This document shows, piece after piece, positions 1 through 14,078 of a DNA stretch of 64,000 bases. Position numbers and translations under genes: made by a program. This DNA is from Umbilicaria muhlenbergii (lineage: Eukaryota; Ascomycota; Lecanoromycetes; Umbilicariales; Umbilicariaceae): positions 1,178,001 to 1,242,000 of the forward strand of contig KK106982.1 in the NCBI GenBank assembly GCA_000611775.1, given 5' to 3'. Under the pieces are notes generated by a model. That model made no database searches. It was given only the letters and a program-made list of their open reading frames with translations, and was not told the DNA's origin. The stretch's first letter is position 1. Each line of letters opens with the position of its first letter.

Positions 1-3000
1 GATGCAGAGAATGATGCACGTATACCATTGAGTTGACCACAGTGTCTCGGTGAGATGCTGGAAGTGAGATATCTCTGTAAGCCACAGGAATACTGTCCGG
101 TGCCACGAAGCTGGGCTTGTCTAGATCGACAGACTGTGTCAGTTCCAGGCCAACTTGATACAAAGCTTGATCAGACCAGTCACCGAACCAATTAAGGACG
201 CAACGATTGAAGAGTGCAGGGCTTGTTGCAGCTTTCGAAGACAAGCCGTCCTCGGGGGGGTTCATCGTGAACACTACGTGCAAGTTCTTGACGATTTGCT
301 GGGTGAACCATTTGTAGAGCTCTTCTTGAGAATCCAGCAAAAGCCCTTGGCGCTGCGCGCCTTCCTTGCAAGCGGTCATCAGAGACGCAAAATCATCACC
401 CTCAAACAATCCAGGGACTTCGGCGTTCGCGAGCAGGGTGTTCATGCGCTCTAGGAAGCCGGATTCCAGGACGTTGGACTCATCCATAATGAAGCAGATC
501 TTTTCCCCTTTACAGCCGGATCTGCGAAGAACATCCCGCAAATCGTTATCGAAATCCTCGGCACAATACTTTCCATGGACTTTGATTTGAAACACCTTGA
601 GGCCATTCATCCAAGCGACAAACCTGGAAAGAGTGGTTTTACCGCTTCCGCTTACACCGATGAGTATAAGATGTCCTTGAGGTTGTCGGAAAACTCGGTC
701 GATGCGAAGGACGTGCTCGAGAACATCGTTGAATAAGACTAACGGTACATCGACTTCTTCTTCGCAGAAGGTCTTCAGCCGTGCCTTGACAAATTCGCGA
801 AGCTGTTCGCGTTCCACAGGAACGTAATCCTTAGAGAGCCAGTTTGAGTATAAGATGGGCCCTTTCAGGGCTAAGTCTTCGTCAATCGTGGGGAAGTGTA
901 CCAAGGCAATGCGATGTGCCGTTTCCTCCGTCCATTTCCTTTCGTCATCCGCGATGAGTCTGTCCTGAAACAAGCGAAGCGCTTCATGGGCCCAGATTCG
1001 GACCAGACCCTCTACAGGAAGGTTCTCGAGAGGCCTTATGGCTTCATACACACCACGTACCCACCGAGTCAACTCACGAGGCGAGTAGACGTAATGGGGC
1101 TGAATCTTTGGTGTAAAGCGTCTTTGAGACTCCAAGTAAAATTGAACCATGGCGCTGGTCAGCGCTTCGGAGTATCCCCGTAGATTTGGGATTATCTTCA
1201 GAACTGCACAGTTAAAGGTACCATATATCTGTAGTAGCGACAGTTCTCCAGGGTAGTCGACCATGATCAGAGGCGCGTGTCGAAGAAATCGTGCACCTAG
1301 CAGCGTACGCCCAACATCGGTAGGCGGATTACAGGCTCCAACGAACTGAACACGCTCGAGCGTGATCCACGTTTTATCGGAAGCCCTCCAAAAGCCATTT
1401 TGTTCCACTAATTGGCGAAGGAAAGCGATTGCGCGCTGTGTGCCATACTTATCTGGTGCAGGCAGGTTTATTTCATCGCAGAAAAGAACCAGCCATCGGC
1501 CAACCTGACTTGGTGACATTACCACACCATTGAGTGTCTTGCGATATTCGCAATATTGATCGAACGTCTTGATGATAAGATCTGGCGTTGTAGCGCTAGA
1601 GAAATTGAGGCCAACGACTTCCAGGTTCGGAAGCTTACGCAGAGCACTGAACAAAGTCATTGTCTTACCAGAACCCGGTGGACCACAGAGGATCAGAGGC
1701 TTATGTTCTGCCAGCCAGGAGTAAAGGACATCCTCATGGCGTACAGTGTCGAGTGTCGGTATTACCATGTCGGTTTGGGTGATGGAGTGAGTATTGATCT
1801 CGATGTTTGGTACTTGAGTTTGCCAAGGTGTCCACTCTGCCTTAGGCAACGAAATGTCATAGTCGATGAGAGACGAGGTTTCGCTCAAGAGCGGCGTATC
1901 GAATGTCGTCAGCCCAGCAACGTAATCGCCAAAGATCTTGCGTTCTGATAACGGACAGTCTCCTGTGAACGACCAAACCAGAGCGAGAAGCATCTTCTTC
2001 GAAACAAATGACTCAACTTGTTCCAGATCCAATGGGAAGTCCTCGTGTTGTAGGTTATATTCAATCATAGTCCGACAGGCCTTATTGAGCAGAGAGAACA
2101 AGGTGATTAGAGCACGTATCTCTGTGAACTCCATGATGTGGCTGAAACCTTTAGCTTTCTCAAGTGCTTTAGTGAGAAATTCGCCCTCGGCGAAGTAGTG
2201 CCGTAGAAGATCAGCGGTCTGACCCTGCACTACTAGGACTTTTGCCGAAGTCTGTCCAGATGTCGCAGTATCGTCGTCCAGGTCGTCGAAAGCTGTGGTC
2301 GTAAGGCAAGCCAGGTAATTCGATACAACCATTTCTGGAGTAACAGTATCGTCGCTAAACCAGACCATTCCACAACGACTGACCGTAGCAAGTGTCGCAT
2401 ATTTAAGCGTCTCTACCTCGAACATGATGCGTACGTTCGGGGGTAAGTTCAGACGCTCGCCATTCGGCAAGGTAAGGAGCTTGTTGTCATCCAAGACGCT
2501 GTTGAGGTTTTCAACCCACTCAGGATCTACGTCTCCGTCAAAGACGATCCAGTGTCTTTTCGTTTCCTCTCCACGTAAGTTGTCGACAATCTTCCGCAGA
2601 ATGCTTGTGAAGAGCCCATCGGTCCACTCCCGGGTCGTACTATCGAGATTACCATAGAGCATCTCCTTCGACATAACCTTCGAATCAATGATGTGGCATA
2701 CACCTTCTACACCCTCGACTGTATGGAGGGCTTGCAGTAAAACTTGCCAAACTGCTGACTTGCCAGCACCAGAGTCCCCTACCATCATCACACCATGATG
2801 AATTCTTTGGATTTGATAAAGCTGGAGGATCTTTGTCATCCACGTGTCGTTGATGACTAGATTCTTCTCGGCCGCTATTACTCGGATAGCGGCTTTTAAT
2901 GACTCAAGGCTTGCTGGTATGTAATGTATACCAGGAAACGCTTCCAGCTCGATCTGCTTCATGGTTTCAACATCAGGACGGATCAACTTCGGAGCGATGG

Positions 3001-6000
3001 TCTCCCGGATACTTTGCACGATAATTTGAGGCTCTAGCTCCACTTCCGGCGCCAAAGCCTCCTCATCACTTGTTAGCCTGCTTCGTTTGAGACCTCCGGA
3101 GCTGACCAGTACACTCTTCAGCGCTCGCAGGCCGAAGTCGTAATGTGCTTGCTTAGTCAACTCCCTCGAACAACGGTCGAAGAAAGGCACAGCTTGCTTT
3201 GAGAGTTGCTTTGCCTGTTTGAAACCCTGAGAGTAAAGCATGACTTCAGCAATGAGTTCTTTGTCAGGTTTCGACATCGCCACGCTTCGAAACAACTTCT
3301 TCAGATTGTCAGGAAGATTTGACCTCCCCGCATAACCAGGGTTCATTGTAATAAAGATTCCAGTGTTGGCATTAACCCGAAATTGCCGCCCTGCGAGCTC
3401 AACCTGAGCCTTCCCATCATCGACACCCCTCTTCAAGCCAATCTGGATGTTCTGGACTTGCTGTGAAACGGCGGAAAGAATTCGTTCTTCTAAACGGTTG
3501 AACTCATCAAAGCAGCCCCAAGCCCCAACTTGGCAAATGCCGAGGAAAATACGCCCCATGGCTTGAAAGTCGAATGTGTCATCGCAGCAGAAGACCAGCG
3601 TGAATCGGCCCAGCTGTATGCCTAGAGCTTTGACTGATTCAGTCTTGCCAGTCCCGGCAGGGCCATACGGGGAACCTCCCAGTCGTTGCGCCATAGCTTG
3701 CGTAAGAGTAAGGAAACAGCGATCTGTCAATGGGGTACGGACTAAGCGCTCGGGCACACCAAGGTATTCAAAGCCATACGCAAGGTCTGCGTTGGCCATC
3801 TTAATGCGCAGACGGTTTACCGAATCGCCTTCGGGTTTGTATACGTACCGCATCTGCAGGAGCCACATATAATGGGTTGAACTCGATGCGCCAGTCTGGA
3901 TGAGCTTTCCGATGATGTCGCGCTGGTGAACGCATTCGGTTATCAAGTGCTCACACTTCTTCCGTGTAAGCAAGTCAAGGTCGCTGAGAACTGTTGCAGC
4001 AAGCACGTCGAGGATTTGAACCTCCATGGCGAACAAGGATTGCAATCCACTGCCTCCAGAAGCCAGGGCGACATCAACCGAACTGGTCCATACTGCTTGT
4101 GTAGCCAGCACAACGATCTGTGCGGGATACTTGCTTACATAGAGGTTAAAAGCATTCTTATCTATGTCTCCTTCATTGTAAATCGAAGAAAAGTCGGTAA
4201 CTGCTTCGTTCAGTAGCTCAGCCAACGTTGACTTCATGTTGTGCTCCAGCGCTGCCAGCCAATCGTTGATTTTGGGAGTCTTTATGAGCGAAACTTCTTT
4301 CTTGAGCTGGACCTCTTCACCCTCCTTCGAAGTGAACCCGGTAATTGTCGCTTCCTGAGCCATCAATAGGCCTGACAAACCAGCAAACATCTTCTTGAAA
4401 TGCTTTGCTATTCTCATGGTGTCGTTACTGTTGCCAATTATCTCAAGTAGATCCTCATCACCCACAAAATAGAATCGGGGAAAGGAAATCCTTTCGCGCT
4501 CCAGGTACTCCCCGAGTGCTTTCTGGATTTTGTTGAGTAATTCGGCAAGACGTTCCAGGGACTTCTGCACTCCTGGAATATTGAGTACTTCAAGCACAAA
4601 CGGCGACTTGTATACCTTCTTCAAGACCGCGAAGAATTCTGAATTGATGTTCTGGAAGCGTGAGCTTTCAATTGGTAGCAAATGTTTGATATCGGCATTC
4701 CCAGTGAAGACACCCTCCAGATATACCCATTGGCGCTGAACATCTATCCAAACGTCAAAGAGAACATGCACGCGGTTCAGTTTGTCTTCCCATGATGAAG
4801 CTTCATCTTCGAACTCTTTGTAGTATGGCGAATGCCTCATTGCCTGTAAGGAATTGAGGTTTTCGCTGCATTTTGCAAAAAGGTCGTCCCAGCCACGAAT
4901 CAGTCGGCATTTGTTCTGGTAATTGACTAAATCCAGAGAATAATTCTGCCATGTTTCCCGAACCTGCTTCAAAAACTCCTCGAGCGCCATCTCTCCCTGT
5001 GCTTGTGCGATTATGTCTCGTATCGTTGGCTCGCTCGCTGCCAGCTGCAGATCCCATACATCACCGAGGGTCATCGACACTTGGGAGTATCTCTTTCCAG
5101 GCTTCAGAGCTTTGTAAATTTTGTTCCAATGGCGCTCTTGGACCGCTTCCGATTTCATGTCTGACAAGAGTGGATTGACTTTAAGGAGCTGACGCAGAAC
5201 TGATTGTATGTATTCGAATGCAGCGTACTGGCGCATGCGGCTTGGCATCTCCTTTGTCATTTTTATCAAGCCATCTATGGCTTGCCGTAACTTCCTAGGT
5301 TGTACGCTTGTCCAAAGCGTATCCCGAAGATCATTCAGACTCTGCCATATAGTCGACAGCGCCGCCCAGACAGACATAAAGTCATGGACCTCTTCGAGAA
5401 CAGTGGGTATCGCTGTTTCTGGACTACCCGGGAGGTCAAGCGCTTCTTTGGCCCTCGACACCATCTCGGACTCGGACCGCAAACGAGTGAGACGAGACTG
5501 GAAAGAGCTTAGGGTAGAGGAGGCTTCGGTGGGAGCGATGGTGCCAGAGACGGGTTTCTCTTCGTTCCACTGGGCAATGATATCCGCAATTTTCTCGCTT
5601 ACAACTTTGTCCTCCGCCAAGATCTTCGCACGTAGTGCATCGGTTTGATCTTGTACAATCTTCAGCTTTCGCGCAAGTATTGCATTAAGATCAGTCCACC
5701 CGTGATCGATCTGCTCGACAAACAGCCAGTCGACAGGGAACTGATAACGTTGTCGGTTAAGGGTAGTTTGCCCTTGGCGAAAAAGATCGATCTCTGGCTC
5801 CCAGGACTGAACCTTCCTCCGACATTGTTGAACCACAGTAATGAAGGAGACGGCCTGAGCTGTTGACGACGCCTCCAGTGACTGCACTTCAAGATCTCTT
5901 CGAGCTTTCTCGATCTCCGCATTGATGTCTCTCATACGACTACCAAGACGTCCTGCAAACTTGAGCAGGATCTCATACTGCCACTGATCATACTTGGCAT

Positions 6001-9000
6001 TAACTTTGGTTTGCACTTGCTCGTAGTCAATGGTAACATTCCCAAAAGAGTGGCTCGACTCCGATGTATCGAATGTTGCACGGGTCTTGCGAATCTCTTG
6101 AAGTAGTTGAAGCCACTTGGCGAGGTCGTCGGACAACACATCGTACACTTGCTCTGACTGTAAATCCCACAAAGATTGGAACTGAAGCCATTTGTCCACA
6201 TAAGTCACAATCTCATCCAGCCTGGATTCGATAACATTGTACACTCGAGCTAAGTCGTCGCTGCAACGGGCTGGAAGGTAGGTAAACCGCGATTCCGCAT
6301 ATGAAGGACCCGCGATATCTACCTTCATCTCATACCTTGAAGATTTGATCATCGGTAAGTTGCAAACAACTCCCAGCCATTCGTGCAGTTGCGAATACCA
6401 ACTAGCCCGCGCATACTTCGGTGGAGGCTCAAGGTAGATCACTTGATTGCGCATCGATATCTCATAGACTAAGTGGTGAAACCTTGGAGTCTCTGTGACC
6501 ACCTCGTCTTCCGCATTATGTTGTTTCCGCAGGCTATCGTCGTTTGCCCCGCCCATATGCACATTTCGAAAGGTGTCTATCCACACAAGCATGGATTTCT
6601 GCAGGCGCTGGATTAATATAGCTTCCAGCTTCTTGTTCATCTCGCTGACCCAGAACGCTAAGTTAGAGTAGTTCTCAAGGTTGAGTTGGTCGACGGCGGT
6701 TTGGATTATCTCGAAAAGTGCACGGAATGTTGATGCATCATAAGCGCACGTCTCCATGTCCGAAGTTGCTTTCTGTATGGTGTGATCGATCGCTGTCAGG
6801 GTAGAGGCTTTACTCTGCAGAATCGATACAGCAGCGGAAAAGTCCCGTACGAATTGCACATGCTTGCTTTCCCCGCGACCGATAGGTACCGGTCGATCAT
6901 TGGGTACACTGGAAAGGTGCGCAACCTGTTTCACGTGGAGATCGTACGAATGGACAAATGACTCCCATCTGAGTGGTACCCCTTTCATGACTAGATGCTG
7001 GACGTCTTTCAAATACCCACTGAGGAGTATGGAAACTTGAGACATATCTTCGATAGCTCGACTTGTTTGTGCGAGGTTCCTTACGCTCTCCATTAGACTG
7101 ACCGCATATGGGTAGACACGTTTCGCTTCTTTGGAGACGTTGTTGATTGCGTGAGGAACTTGGTAGTTCAGCCAAAGTAGATTTCTTACCTCCTTGAAAA
7201 GCGCAATGACTTGTTGATCGAAGTTGATCACCAGGTCCAGAGAGTTACCTTGTGCACGGTTCCTCGCGATACCGAATAAACGCCCCGAGATCGATATTTT
7301 GCGCCTTGTTACATCGTGCAGCCATGCCTCGAAGATTGGCCTGGTATCAAGCTTCTTGCGAAACAAGTTGCTTTCGGCTTGCAACTTCTGTCCTTCGGAA
7401 TGCAATATCCAGTCTTTGCCTAGCACATCCTCGACTTTTCCCATGTAACCCTCTAACTGCCTCTCTATTTGGCGTGCCCAAATTATTGCACCCGACACAG
7501 GAGGTAGATCTCTGAGCTGCGCCATAGCGTGTGCTTCAGAGTTACCATATTGTTGCTTGAAACGCTCGTGCAGTGCAGCTATGTCACGCTTAACGTTATC
7601 TATAAGCTGAGATTGATATTCGCTGATGGCACCGCGGATTTTCGGGCGTACAAACAGTGCGTTGAATTTCGAAAAGACTCGGAACATTTCATTTGCGGTT
7701 TTAGCAATAGCCAACCGGTCCCTTAGACGAGCGATGATGGAGTTTTCAACTCTAGAAGTCCGCTCATTGTAGGTGACCTCCGCCTGCACCCAGATCTGTG
7801 TTCCTTCGGGAGAGACGTCAAGAACATCCACATCCTTGAGGGCAGCATATGCTTGTGCCACCTCCTCCACTGCATCAACGTCACCGGTTTCTTCAACCAC
7901 AGCCGGTTGCTCGCCGCTGATGGGATTGTCTGCGGACGTGATGTTCTGAGATTTAGATCCGAGTACGTTTATTATTGTACGTTGGAGCTGTTCGTGATTG
8001 ATCCGAAAAGTCCTGACATAGTTCAGACGGTCTTGTGTCTTGGTGTGTCGAGGAATTATCTTGATGGGGATGAATTTCTCGTTCCGCCGTCTAGTAACCT
8101 CACGCGCGACATTTGTGAAGTCTTTTATGTTTTCATCCCAGGTCCGCCAAATGTTATCTGCAGCGGCCATCACGGCTTCGAAGTCTTGGAACTCTAAATG
8201 CATCAACGTTCGGCCATGAAGGAGCGAATGGAGCTGGGTGTCCAGATCTCCCGAGATGGCCGAGATAAGTGGGAGAGCACGCGCAACAGGATAGGGGCAT
8301 ATTCGCAGTTTTTTGTTCACATGAACGAATATCGAATCAAGAGAGTCCTGCACCTTCTGCAGTGTTGTCGCAGCTAGAAGCTCGTCCAAAGGAAAGTCGC
8401 GCATGAGGAGATTATATTTCTGAACTTTTTCGGTGGCATCTTTCAACCCGGTATCTGCACTGAAGCTGACAGTTGCCTGAAATCGCTTTGCATGGCGTAA
8501 TATTGCCATCGTTAACTCCACGCCATCGCTTCTTAGCTGCGCCTCGATACCCTCCAGGGCAGACTCCATCGCAAGCCAGAAATTTATTTCTTGAGTTGCT
8601 GAGCCGCTATTTGGATCTCGAGACATTTTCGTGACAGTCTGTATTGATTTGATCCAGCCATTCACTGTGTTTTGTAGGTCATTCAAGAACCTGCTGTCCG
8701 CAAGGAGTACTGGAGGAATCAAATCAATGGTAGGCTTGATGCCTTTCACAGTTGCGGTGTTGACGGCATCCTGAACGACGTCCGCCAAAGGAAGGAATAG
8801 TTCCGGAATCTCGATGTTCTGTTGTAGATGAAGCAAGCTGAGTTCCAACTCGGCAATTTTCTTTTTCGTCCCAGGAACACCCGTCTTGCTATCCGCATCC
8901 GCTCGACCTTTGGTGCCGTTCAACAGCTCTTGACCTTTTGTGTATGCATCGAAGTAGGGCGCTAGCGCGAGATGTACGACCGAGTGAAGGATCTCAAATG

Positions 9001-9543
9001 GTGATACAGTGGTGCCTTGAGTAGCGGTCGTAGTGTTCAGAGTGGCCAGCCCTGGAAGATTTATCACTTGGACTTGAGATGTTATCGGCACGGCCGGGTC
9101 GATGGGTTGTGGCCGTTTGATGAGAGCGACGGAAGCAGCGGTTGTCGACGAGAACGATATTTCAGAAGAGAGTGTGTACACGTAGTGGTGAGCCGCATCT
9201 GACGGCCAGTATTAGTCCCCTGTCTACGCGCTCTACTAGCTAGGTATGACATACCTGAAGTGCCGTTGACGCCGTTGGTGCCATTTGACTGATCCGCTGA
9301 GACCAGATCCTTTTGTACGTACAGTGCCACCTGCGACTCCGAAGCAAACCGTGTGCACCGCTGGATAGTGTCCGATCTCCGGGCTTTGGACAGTAAGCTA
9401 CCCGAAGCCTCCAAATCCGTTCTAGACGCGCCCAGAGTAACCCTCAAAACATCGCTGAGGTGCTGGACTACCAGGTTTGGGTCGATACTGGTGAAGGAGT
9501 TCGTGGACGGGACCCCGTTGGCCCCTGGAGACACCACCTCCAT
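1..9543 (-). CDS. nudA: cytoplasmic dynein heavy chain, 5' three quarters (3' end outside window)
   Basis: Minus-end-directed microtubule motor that moves nuclei and vesicles in hyphae. Exon 1 is 9255..9543 and exon 2 runs from 9198 past the left edge; the single 56-bp intron (9199..9254) has a GTATGT donor, a CTAAT branch and a CAG acceptor. The N-terminus reads MEVVSPG...[11 protein letters not shown], like fungal NudA proteins. About 3,162 residues are present: the tail/linker region (DHC_N1, DHC_N2), then four AAA modules. Walker A motifs are AAA1 GPAGTGKT (about residue 1942), AAA2 GDSGAGKS (about 2237), AAA3 GPPGSGKT (about 2602) and AAA4 GVSGSGKT (about 2944). AAA1 Walker B reads CFDEFNR, and AAA4 has ICFIMDES. 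All four P-loops lie in one frame, so I see no frameshift. The window ends just before the stalk coiled coil; fungal family members are about 4,300 residues, so AAA5, AAA6 and the C-terminus are missing only because of the window edge. Confidence 0.98.
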
Positions 9544-10078
9544 GCTTGTGATGTAAGGAGCTACCTGAGGTCCTTCATATGTGCCTTGCCCTTAACAATT
9601 AGATCCACTGTGCGATCCATAAGGGCGCCGATAGTGTGGGGGGCTTAAGGTTCGATGGGATATCAGATCGTGATGGGCGTGTCTTGGTTCGAGTTCGGAC
9701 GACGCAATGGGGGACGCGCCGTTCGCGCTAAGCCTTAAGTTACAACCCCCTCTCCCTGGTAATTCACATGTCAACTCTTGTCCACCAGTGCCACCCCGTT
9801 TATAATAACGGCTAGATCTCTACAATGACTTCACGATTGCTTCAGAAGACTGTAATTCTGGGGCTCCTTTGAACATTCGGGCATCATGTGTACCATAACG
9901 GCGAGATTTCAGCCGTGCAGTAAGACCATCTGATTGCTGATGACATGAGGTCGTACTGTCATTATCCTTTTTATTATGTACGCATGAAACGCTACAAAAA
10001 GGTATGACACAATGAAACGCAAACGAGCAAACATGTAACAGAAGCGCTCCTTCAACCGTCGAGGCGGCTTCCTGCTGC
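9544..10078. other. intergenic, dynein upstream / SVF1 downstream
   Basis: This stretch lies between two genes read on the minus strand. It holds the dynein promoter and 5' leader and the 3' end of the Svf1 gene. Short open frames exist on both strands, but none shows a recognisable protein or a splice-consistent extension. I see no repeat or RNA gene. Confidence 0.6.
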
Positions 10079-11436
10079 TCACGAGATGAATGTTGCCTCC
10101 GAGAACAGCGTACCTTCTTCGGATATTTCTTTGCCATCGATGTTTAATCTCAGCGCAAGTTTTTGTTGTGGAGAGTACTAGACATCTGATTAGCCAGGAC
10201 GCTGAAGCTCAGCATACCCAGATATTTACCTGGTAGATGTAGGGTTTTGCGCCAGATACGCTGCCAACAATAGTCTTCACAAAGCCCGGAACTTCGGCCA
10301 TAACGTCCACTTTATCCAAGCGCTTCCCCAGGCTTCCTGCCACCTCTGCAGATACAGGCTTCCCATCCTTTGTCTTGCCGCTCCAGAGGAATCTGACTGT
10401 GGTAGGCTCCGGCCACTTGTTCTCCGGGTCATGCTTGATTTCCATATGCTGGGCCAAATTCGCCGAGCCTGCACAAATAATTTCGCCATCCTGGACTATT
10501 CCTCCAACATTGACTATCGTAGAGCCGTATGAAGGCGGGGTCACGTACTCCATCATAACTGCAGAATAGGTAGGTGTTTGGAAATTTACGAAGTTCCATT
10601 TTGCAGCTGCGTGGAGTGTCAGTGCAATATCCGAAGCGGGGTCTCAAGCTACCAACCGGCATGATGCGGCTTCATGCCTTGCAATGCATGTAAGAAGAAG
10701 CCCCTGCCTTTAAAATCCAACTCGCCGCTTTTCGTGATGATGCTACCTTCGACTTTGCATCTTGGCCAGAATGCATGCCTCATCGATCCCCATGGATTCT
10801 TCTGGTCGGTCCCAAAATAAGTCTTTCCATCCCTCCCAACTTGAAAGCCTGGTGCGGTCTGTGTTACTGTCAGGTTGACAATACTTGCTTCATTCGTGGC
10901 AGACTTGATAGAGTATGACAGTCCCTCCTCGTTCAGCGTGACAGCGCAGCCATCAGCGTAATATGAGAGCTTCTGGTCGTCAAAGCCGTAGTTGCTGAGC
11001 GCATCGGAGGACCAAAGATTTGGGGTCTTGCCGTCCGGGTAGAAAACCTTCGTATTGAACTGACACGTGGTAGTAATGCCGCTATGTTTCAAGGCAAATC
11101 AGCTGTTTTTCTTGCCTTCGATGCTGTATGTAGTCTCACGCGATATTACTATAGATAACTTGGGCCATGCCGATATGCCCACTATCTGCCATAAGATAAA
11201 ATGTTTGCGTCTCCACACAGGTCGAAGTCATGGCAGCCCATCGTAGATCGTCTTTTCCCAACACCGAGTACGGGGTTGTTTTGGCTTGATTTGCGACCGA
11301 GTCTATCGCCGAAGGCCCATAGATAGGCTCTTGCGTTCCGGCGACGTGCGCAACTCTTCGATATTCCACTAGTCAGCACCTCCGTGTATGTTGGATGTTA
11401 TTATCGAACCACTTACTGCTGTTTGATCCAGTTCAT
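10079..11436 (-). CDS. SVF1: Svf1-family protein (survival factor 1, lipocalin-like)
   Basis: Svf1 proteins support survival under oxidative and cold stress and are linked to ceramide/sphingolipid handling between ER and Golgi (family knowledge). Five exons: 11417..11436, 11140..11355, 10657..11081, 10230..10606 and 10079..10177, encoding 378 aa. The protein starts [20 protein letters not shown], which matches the fungal family only if the first 20-nt exon is used. Conserved blocks include [19 protein letters not shown], the TKVFYPDGK region and the C-terminal [14 protein letters not shown]. The second intron acceptor was placed at GAAG (11356), because the TAG directly after the CTGAC branch is too close and breaks the frame. 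Length is close to other Pezizomycotina Svf1 proteins and shorter than the 481-aa yeast protein. Confidence 0.95.
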
Positions 11437-11932
11437 TATATTGATCTATCACAAGAACAAACACGGACTACAAGGTAACCAGCTCGACAGCGTGTGTCAG
11501 GCTGTCGGGGGCAAGGCGTTGAAGCCCGAAGGCTCAACCTACGGTACAGCCAACCTTACGTCCACGCTAACATCGTCAGGCGGGACGGCCCGCGATTTCG
11601 CCTGAGGAGCCCGGGGTACTTTGAAGAAGACCGGACGAGACGAATCAGGTAGCCAGTCAAGCTGATGTCTTCTCCAGTGTCTTCACAGAGGAAATCCAGG
11701 TAGATAATGGAAAATGTAACGATGACCCTTTCATCTCGTAAGAAGTGGTGAGGTTGGCATAAGCTCTTAAGGAAAAGCTCGCGTATCCGTACTCGAACCC
11801 GAAGCTCCGGGTAGATGCCGATCATTAGCAGACTTTGTCGCGTGGCTCAGCACCTTGCTGTTGACTTGTCTTCCCCGTTACCCACAAATCATCAGTACCT
11901 AGTATATTGGACAACTCCCTCACATAACCTCC
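11437..11932. promoter_or_regulatory. divergent intergenic region SVF1 / uL11m
   Basis: About 500 bp separate the two divergent start codons, so it must contain both promoters. I see no TATA box in a convincing position and no repeat. Small open frames here have no family match that I recognise. Confidence 0.5.
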
Positions 11933-12449
11933 ATGGCGAGAAAAACGATAGCAACGGACCAGATTGTAAAGCTCATAGTCGGAGCGGGTCAGGCCAGTCC
12001 GAGTCCTCCAGTGGGCCCAGCATTGGGTAGTAAGGGCGTCAAGAGCATCGACTTCTGCAAGGTAACTGCCGAACTGTCAGCGTGGTATGATTCCAAGCTC
12101 ACCGAGAAACCTCCAGGAATTCAATGCCCGTACGGCACATATGACACCAGGTGTCCCCATTCCGGCACGAGTGACAGTCCGTCCAGATCGCTCATTCCAT
12201 TTCGAATTACGCACACCTACCACCTCCTATCTCCTCCTACAAGCTGCCGGCGTCAAGGAGCGAAAGAACAGAGTGCGAGGCGCAATGAACCCGGGCAAGG
12301 AGAGTGTTGGGGAAGTTTCACTGAAGCATGTCTATGATATCGCAAAGATCAAGCAATCGGAGCTCAGGCTATCAGGTTTAAGTCTGGAAGGATTATGCAA
12401 GAGTGTCATCGGACAAGCACAGTCCATTGGCATTACAGTTGTACCATAA
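11933..12449 (+). CDS. MRPL19: mitochondrial large-subunit ribosomal protein uL11m
   Basis: Component of the mitoribosomal GTPase-associated centre that binds the large rRNA stalk base. Exons are 11933..12061 and 12117..12449 (153 aa; yeast Mrpl19 is 158 aa); the 55-bp intron falls between IDFCK and EFNART. The N-terminal block [20 protein letters not shown] and the motif [15 protein letters not shown] are diagnostic of L11, and the C-terminal L11 domain reads [13 protein letters not shown]...[11 protein letters not shown]. The bacterial-type sequence and the absence of cytosolic uL11 features point to the mitochondrial paralogue. No cleavable presequence is obvious. Confidence 0.95.
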
Positions 12450-14078
12450 GTTTTTTTTGCTCTGAGAATCTGGCTTCACTTTTGGCACAGCGCTGGCGCT
12501 CGAAGGATATTTCTTCACGGCGGTTTTGCGGATAGGTTCGCTGCAACGGAGAAATTATCTCCCATCCCAGACCAGTAACATTCTCTCAATACCTACGCCG
12601 AACGATCTTAGTACCTTGTGCGAACTCGATACAACACAGGTCCCGTTCCGCAAAGCGTTATTGCATCTTTGGATGTCGGCACTACGGACAAACTCCCAAT
12701 ACAAGAAAACGTTACACGACTTTGAACATTATCGGACGAGCATGCTGTGCACGATTTCGACATTTCTTTATGAATGCGGCATGCAACTGTAAGATGATGA
12801 TATCCACACAATGCAATGGGTATGAGGTTCCAGTCCCGAGTGGAGAGACCGCGGAGGCGCCCAGCAACTAGTTACACCAAAGCGTCCTCCACCGCACACT
12901 GCCACCATCGCTCATTTGAACCCTACGGCACACTCAAGTATCAGAAGGCTTCAGCCTTAGGCGTCTGCTATGGGGTGCCCTCTGACAGTACGTGTATCCT
13001 TAGTCGCATCAAGTCTTCTTTGATACACTACAGGGTAGGACTGAGTAAAGCATAATGACAACTTTCCATATCGAAACAGGATGATCGTCGCCAGCTGAGG
13101 GCCCTTTGGATGATATAGCAAAGGCAATAGGAATGATAAATCGTCAGGTACGCAACTTCTACGCGTCACCTTGCTCTAGGAAATGCACTCTAGGGCTTTA
13201 GGACATCACATGTTGTTAATCTGTTTGGAGCATTCCCCACCTTACACGCGGGCAAGCCTGGTAGAGTACGAGTACCGTAAGCGAAGCCGAGATCCCGAGA
13301 TCCATGCATATGCACAAAATAAGTGGCAGTCTCCAGCTGGGGTTCCGGTTGGCGATAAAATAGAGAAAATGATATATGTGAACCATCGGTCTGAACATTG
13401 TAAAGCTTCAAGGCTCCTATCAGTCAAGACCAAAAGTCCTTCAACATCTGCCTTGACTGTTGAGTAGTTGAAAGGACCTCCAGCTGAAGACTGCCACTTG
13501 TTTTGCATGCGTTACACATGCCTGATTGAGTATTCAGCCCTACGTTGAAGAAGCAAACTAGCCGAAGATCCTTTACTTGGTGGGGGCGCGGCGGGGCATG
13601 ATTGAAGCGGATCCCTCTGATCGAATTGTACTCGGAAACGGTGCCAGGATCGCTTTCCTTTTTTCTCCGGCAAGCATTGTTAAACTTACGGACCGCGATG
13701 TTAATTCTCGATCATCCTCGGCCCTACCACCTCAGAGTAGAGATCACGCCTTCCACATCCTGACCAGGCCACCACCATTAGACCGAGGTTCATCAAAGTC
13801 CCCGTCAACTCTGGGCTTAGAAATACAGTCGTCCTATGGGAGCCATGTGGTGGGGATTCGCTAGTGTTGAAACCCAAAGCTTGTGACACGTCCGCGTCCT
13901 CGTCAGACAGTTCGATAAATTTCTCGCTCGGTGACGACTTGGTACTACAGACGAATGACCTCATACTAGTGAGTGTGAGAGCAACGGCTACTAAGGTACC
14001 TTGCAGCAGTTCTGACACAGAGCGCAGAAATACGATCGATGTTGCAGGCTACCCAAACCTCTTTTCAATCAAAATCGT
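12450..14078. other. 1.6-kb intergenic region upstream of the Hal4-type kinase
   Basis: No gene could be supported here. Open frames up to about 100 codons occur on both strands, but they do not splice into anything recognisable and their composition is not gene-like. It probably contains the uL11m 3' UTR and a long kinase promoter or 5' leader. No tRNA, snoRNA or repeat was noticed. Confidence 0.5.
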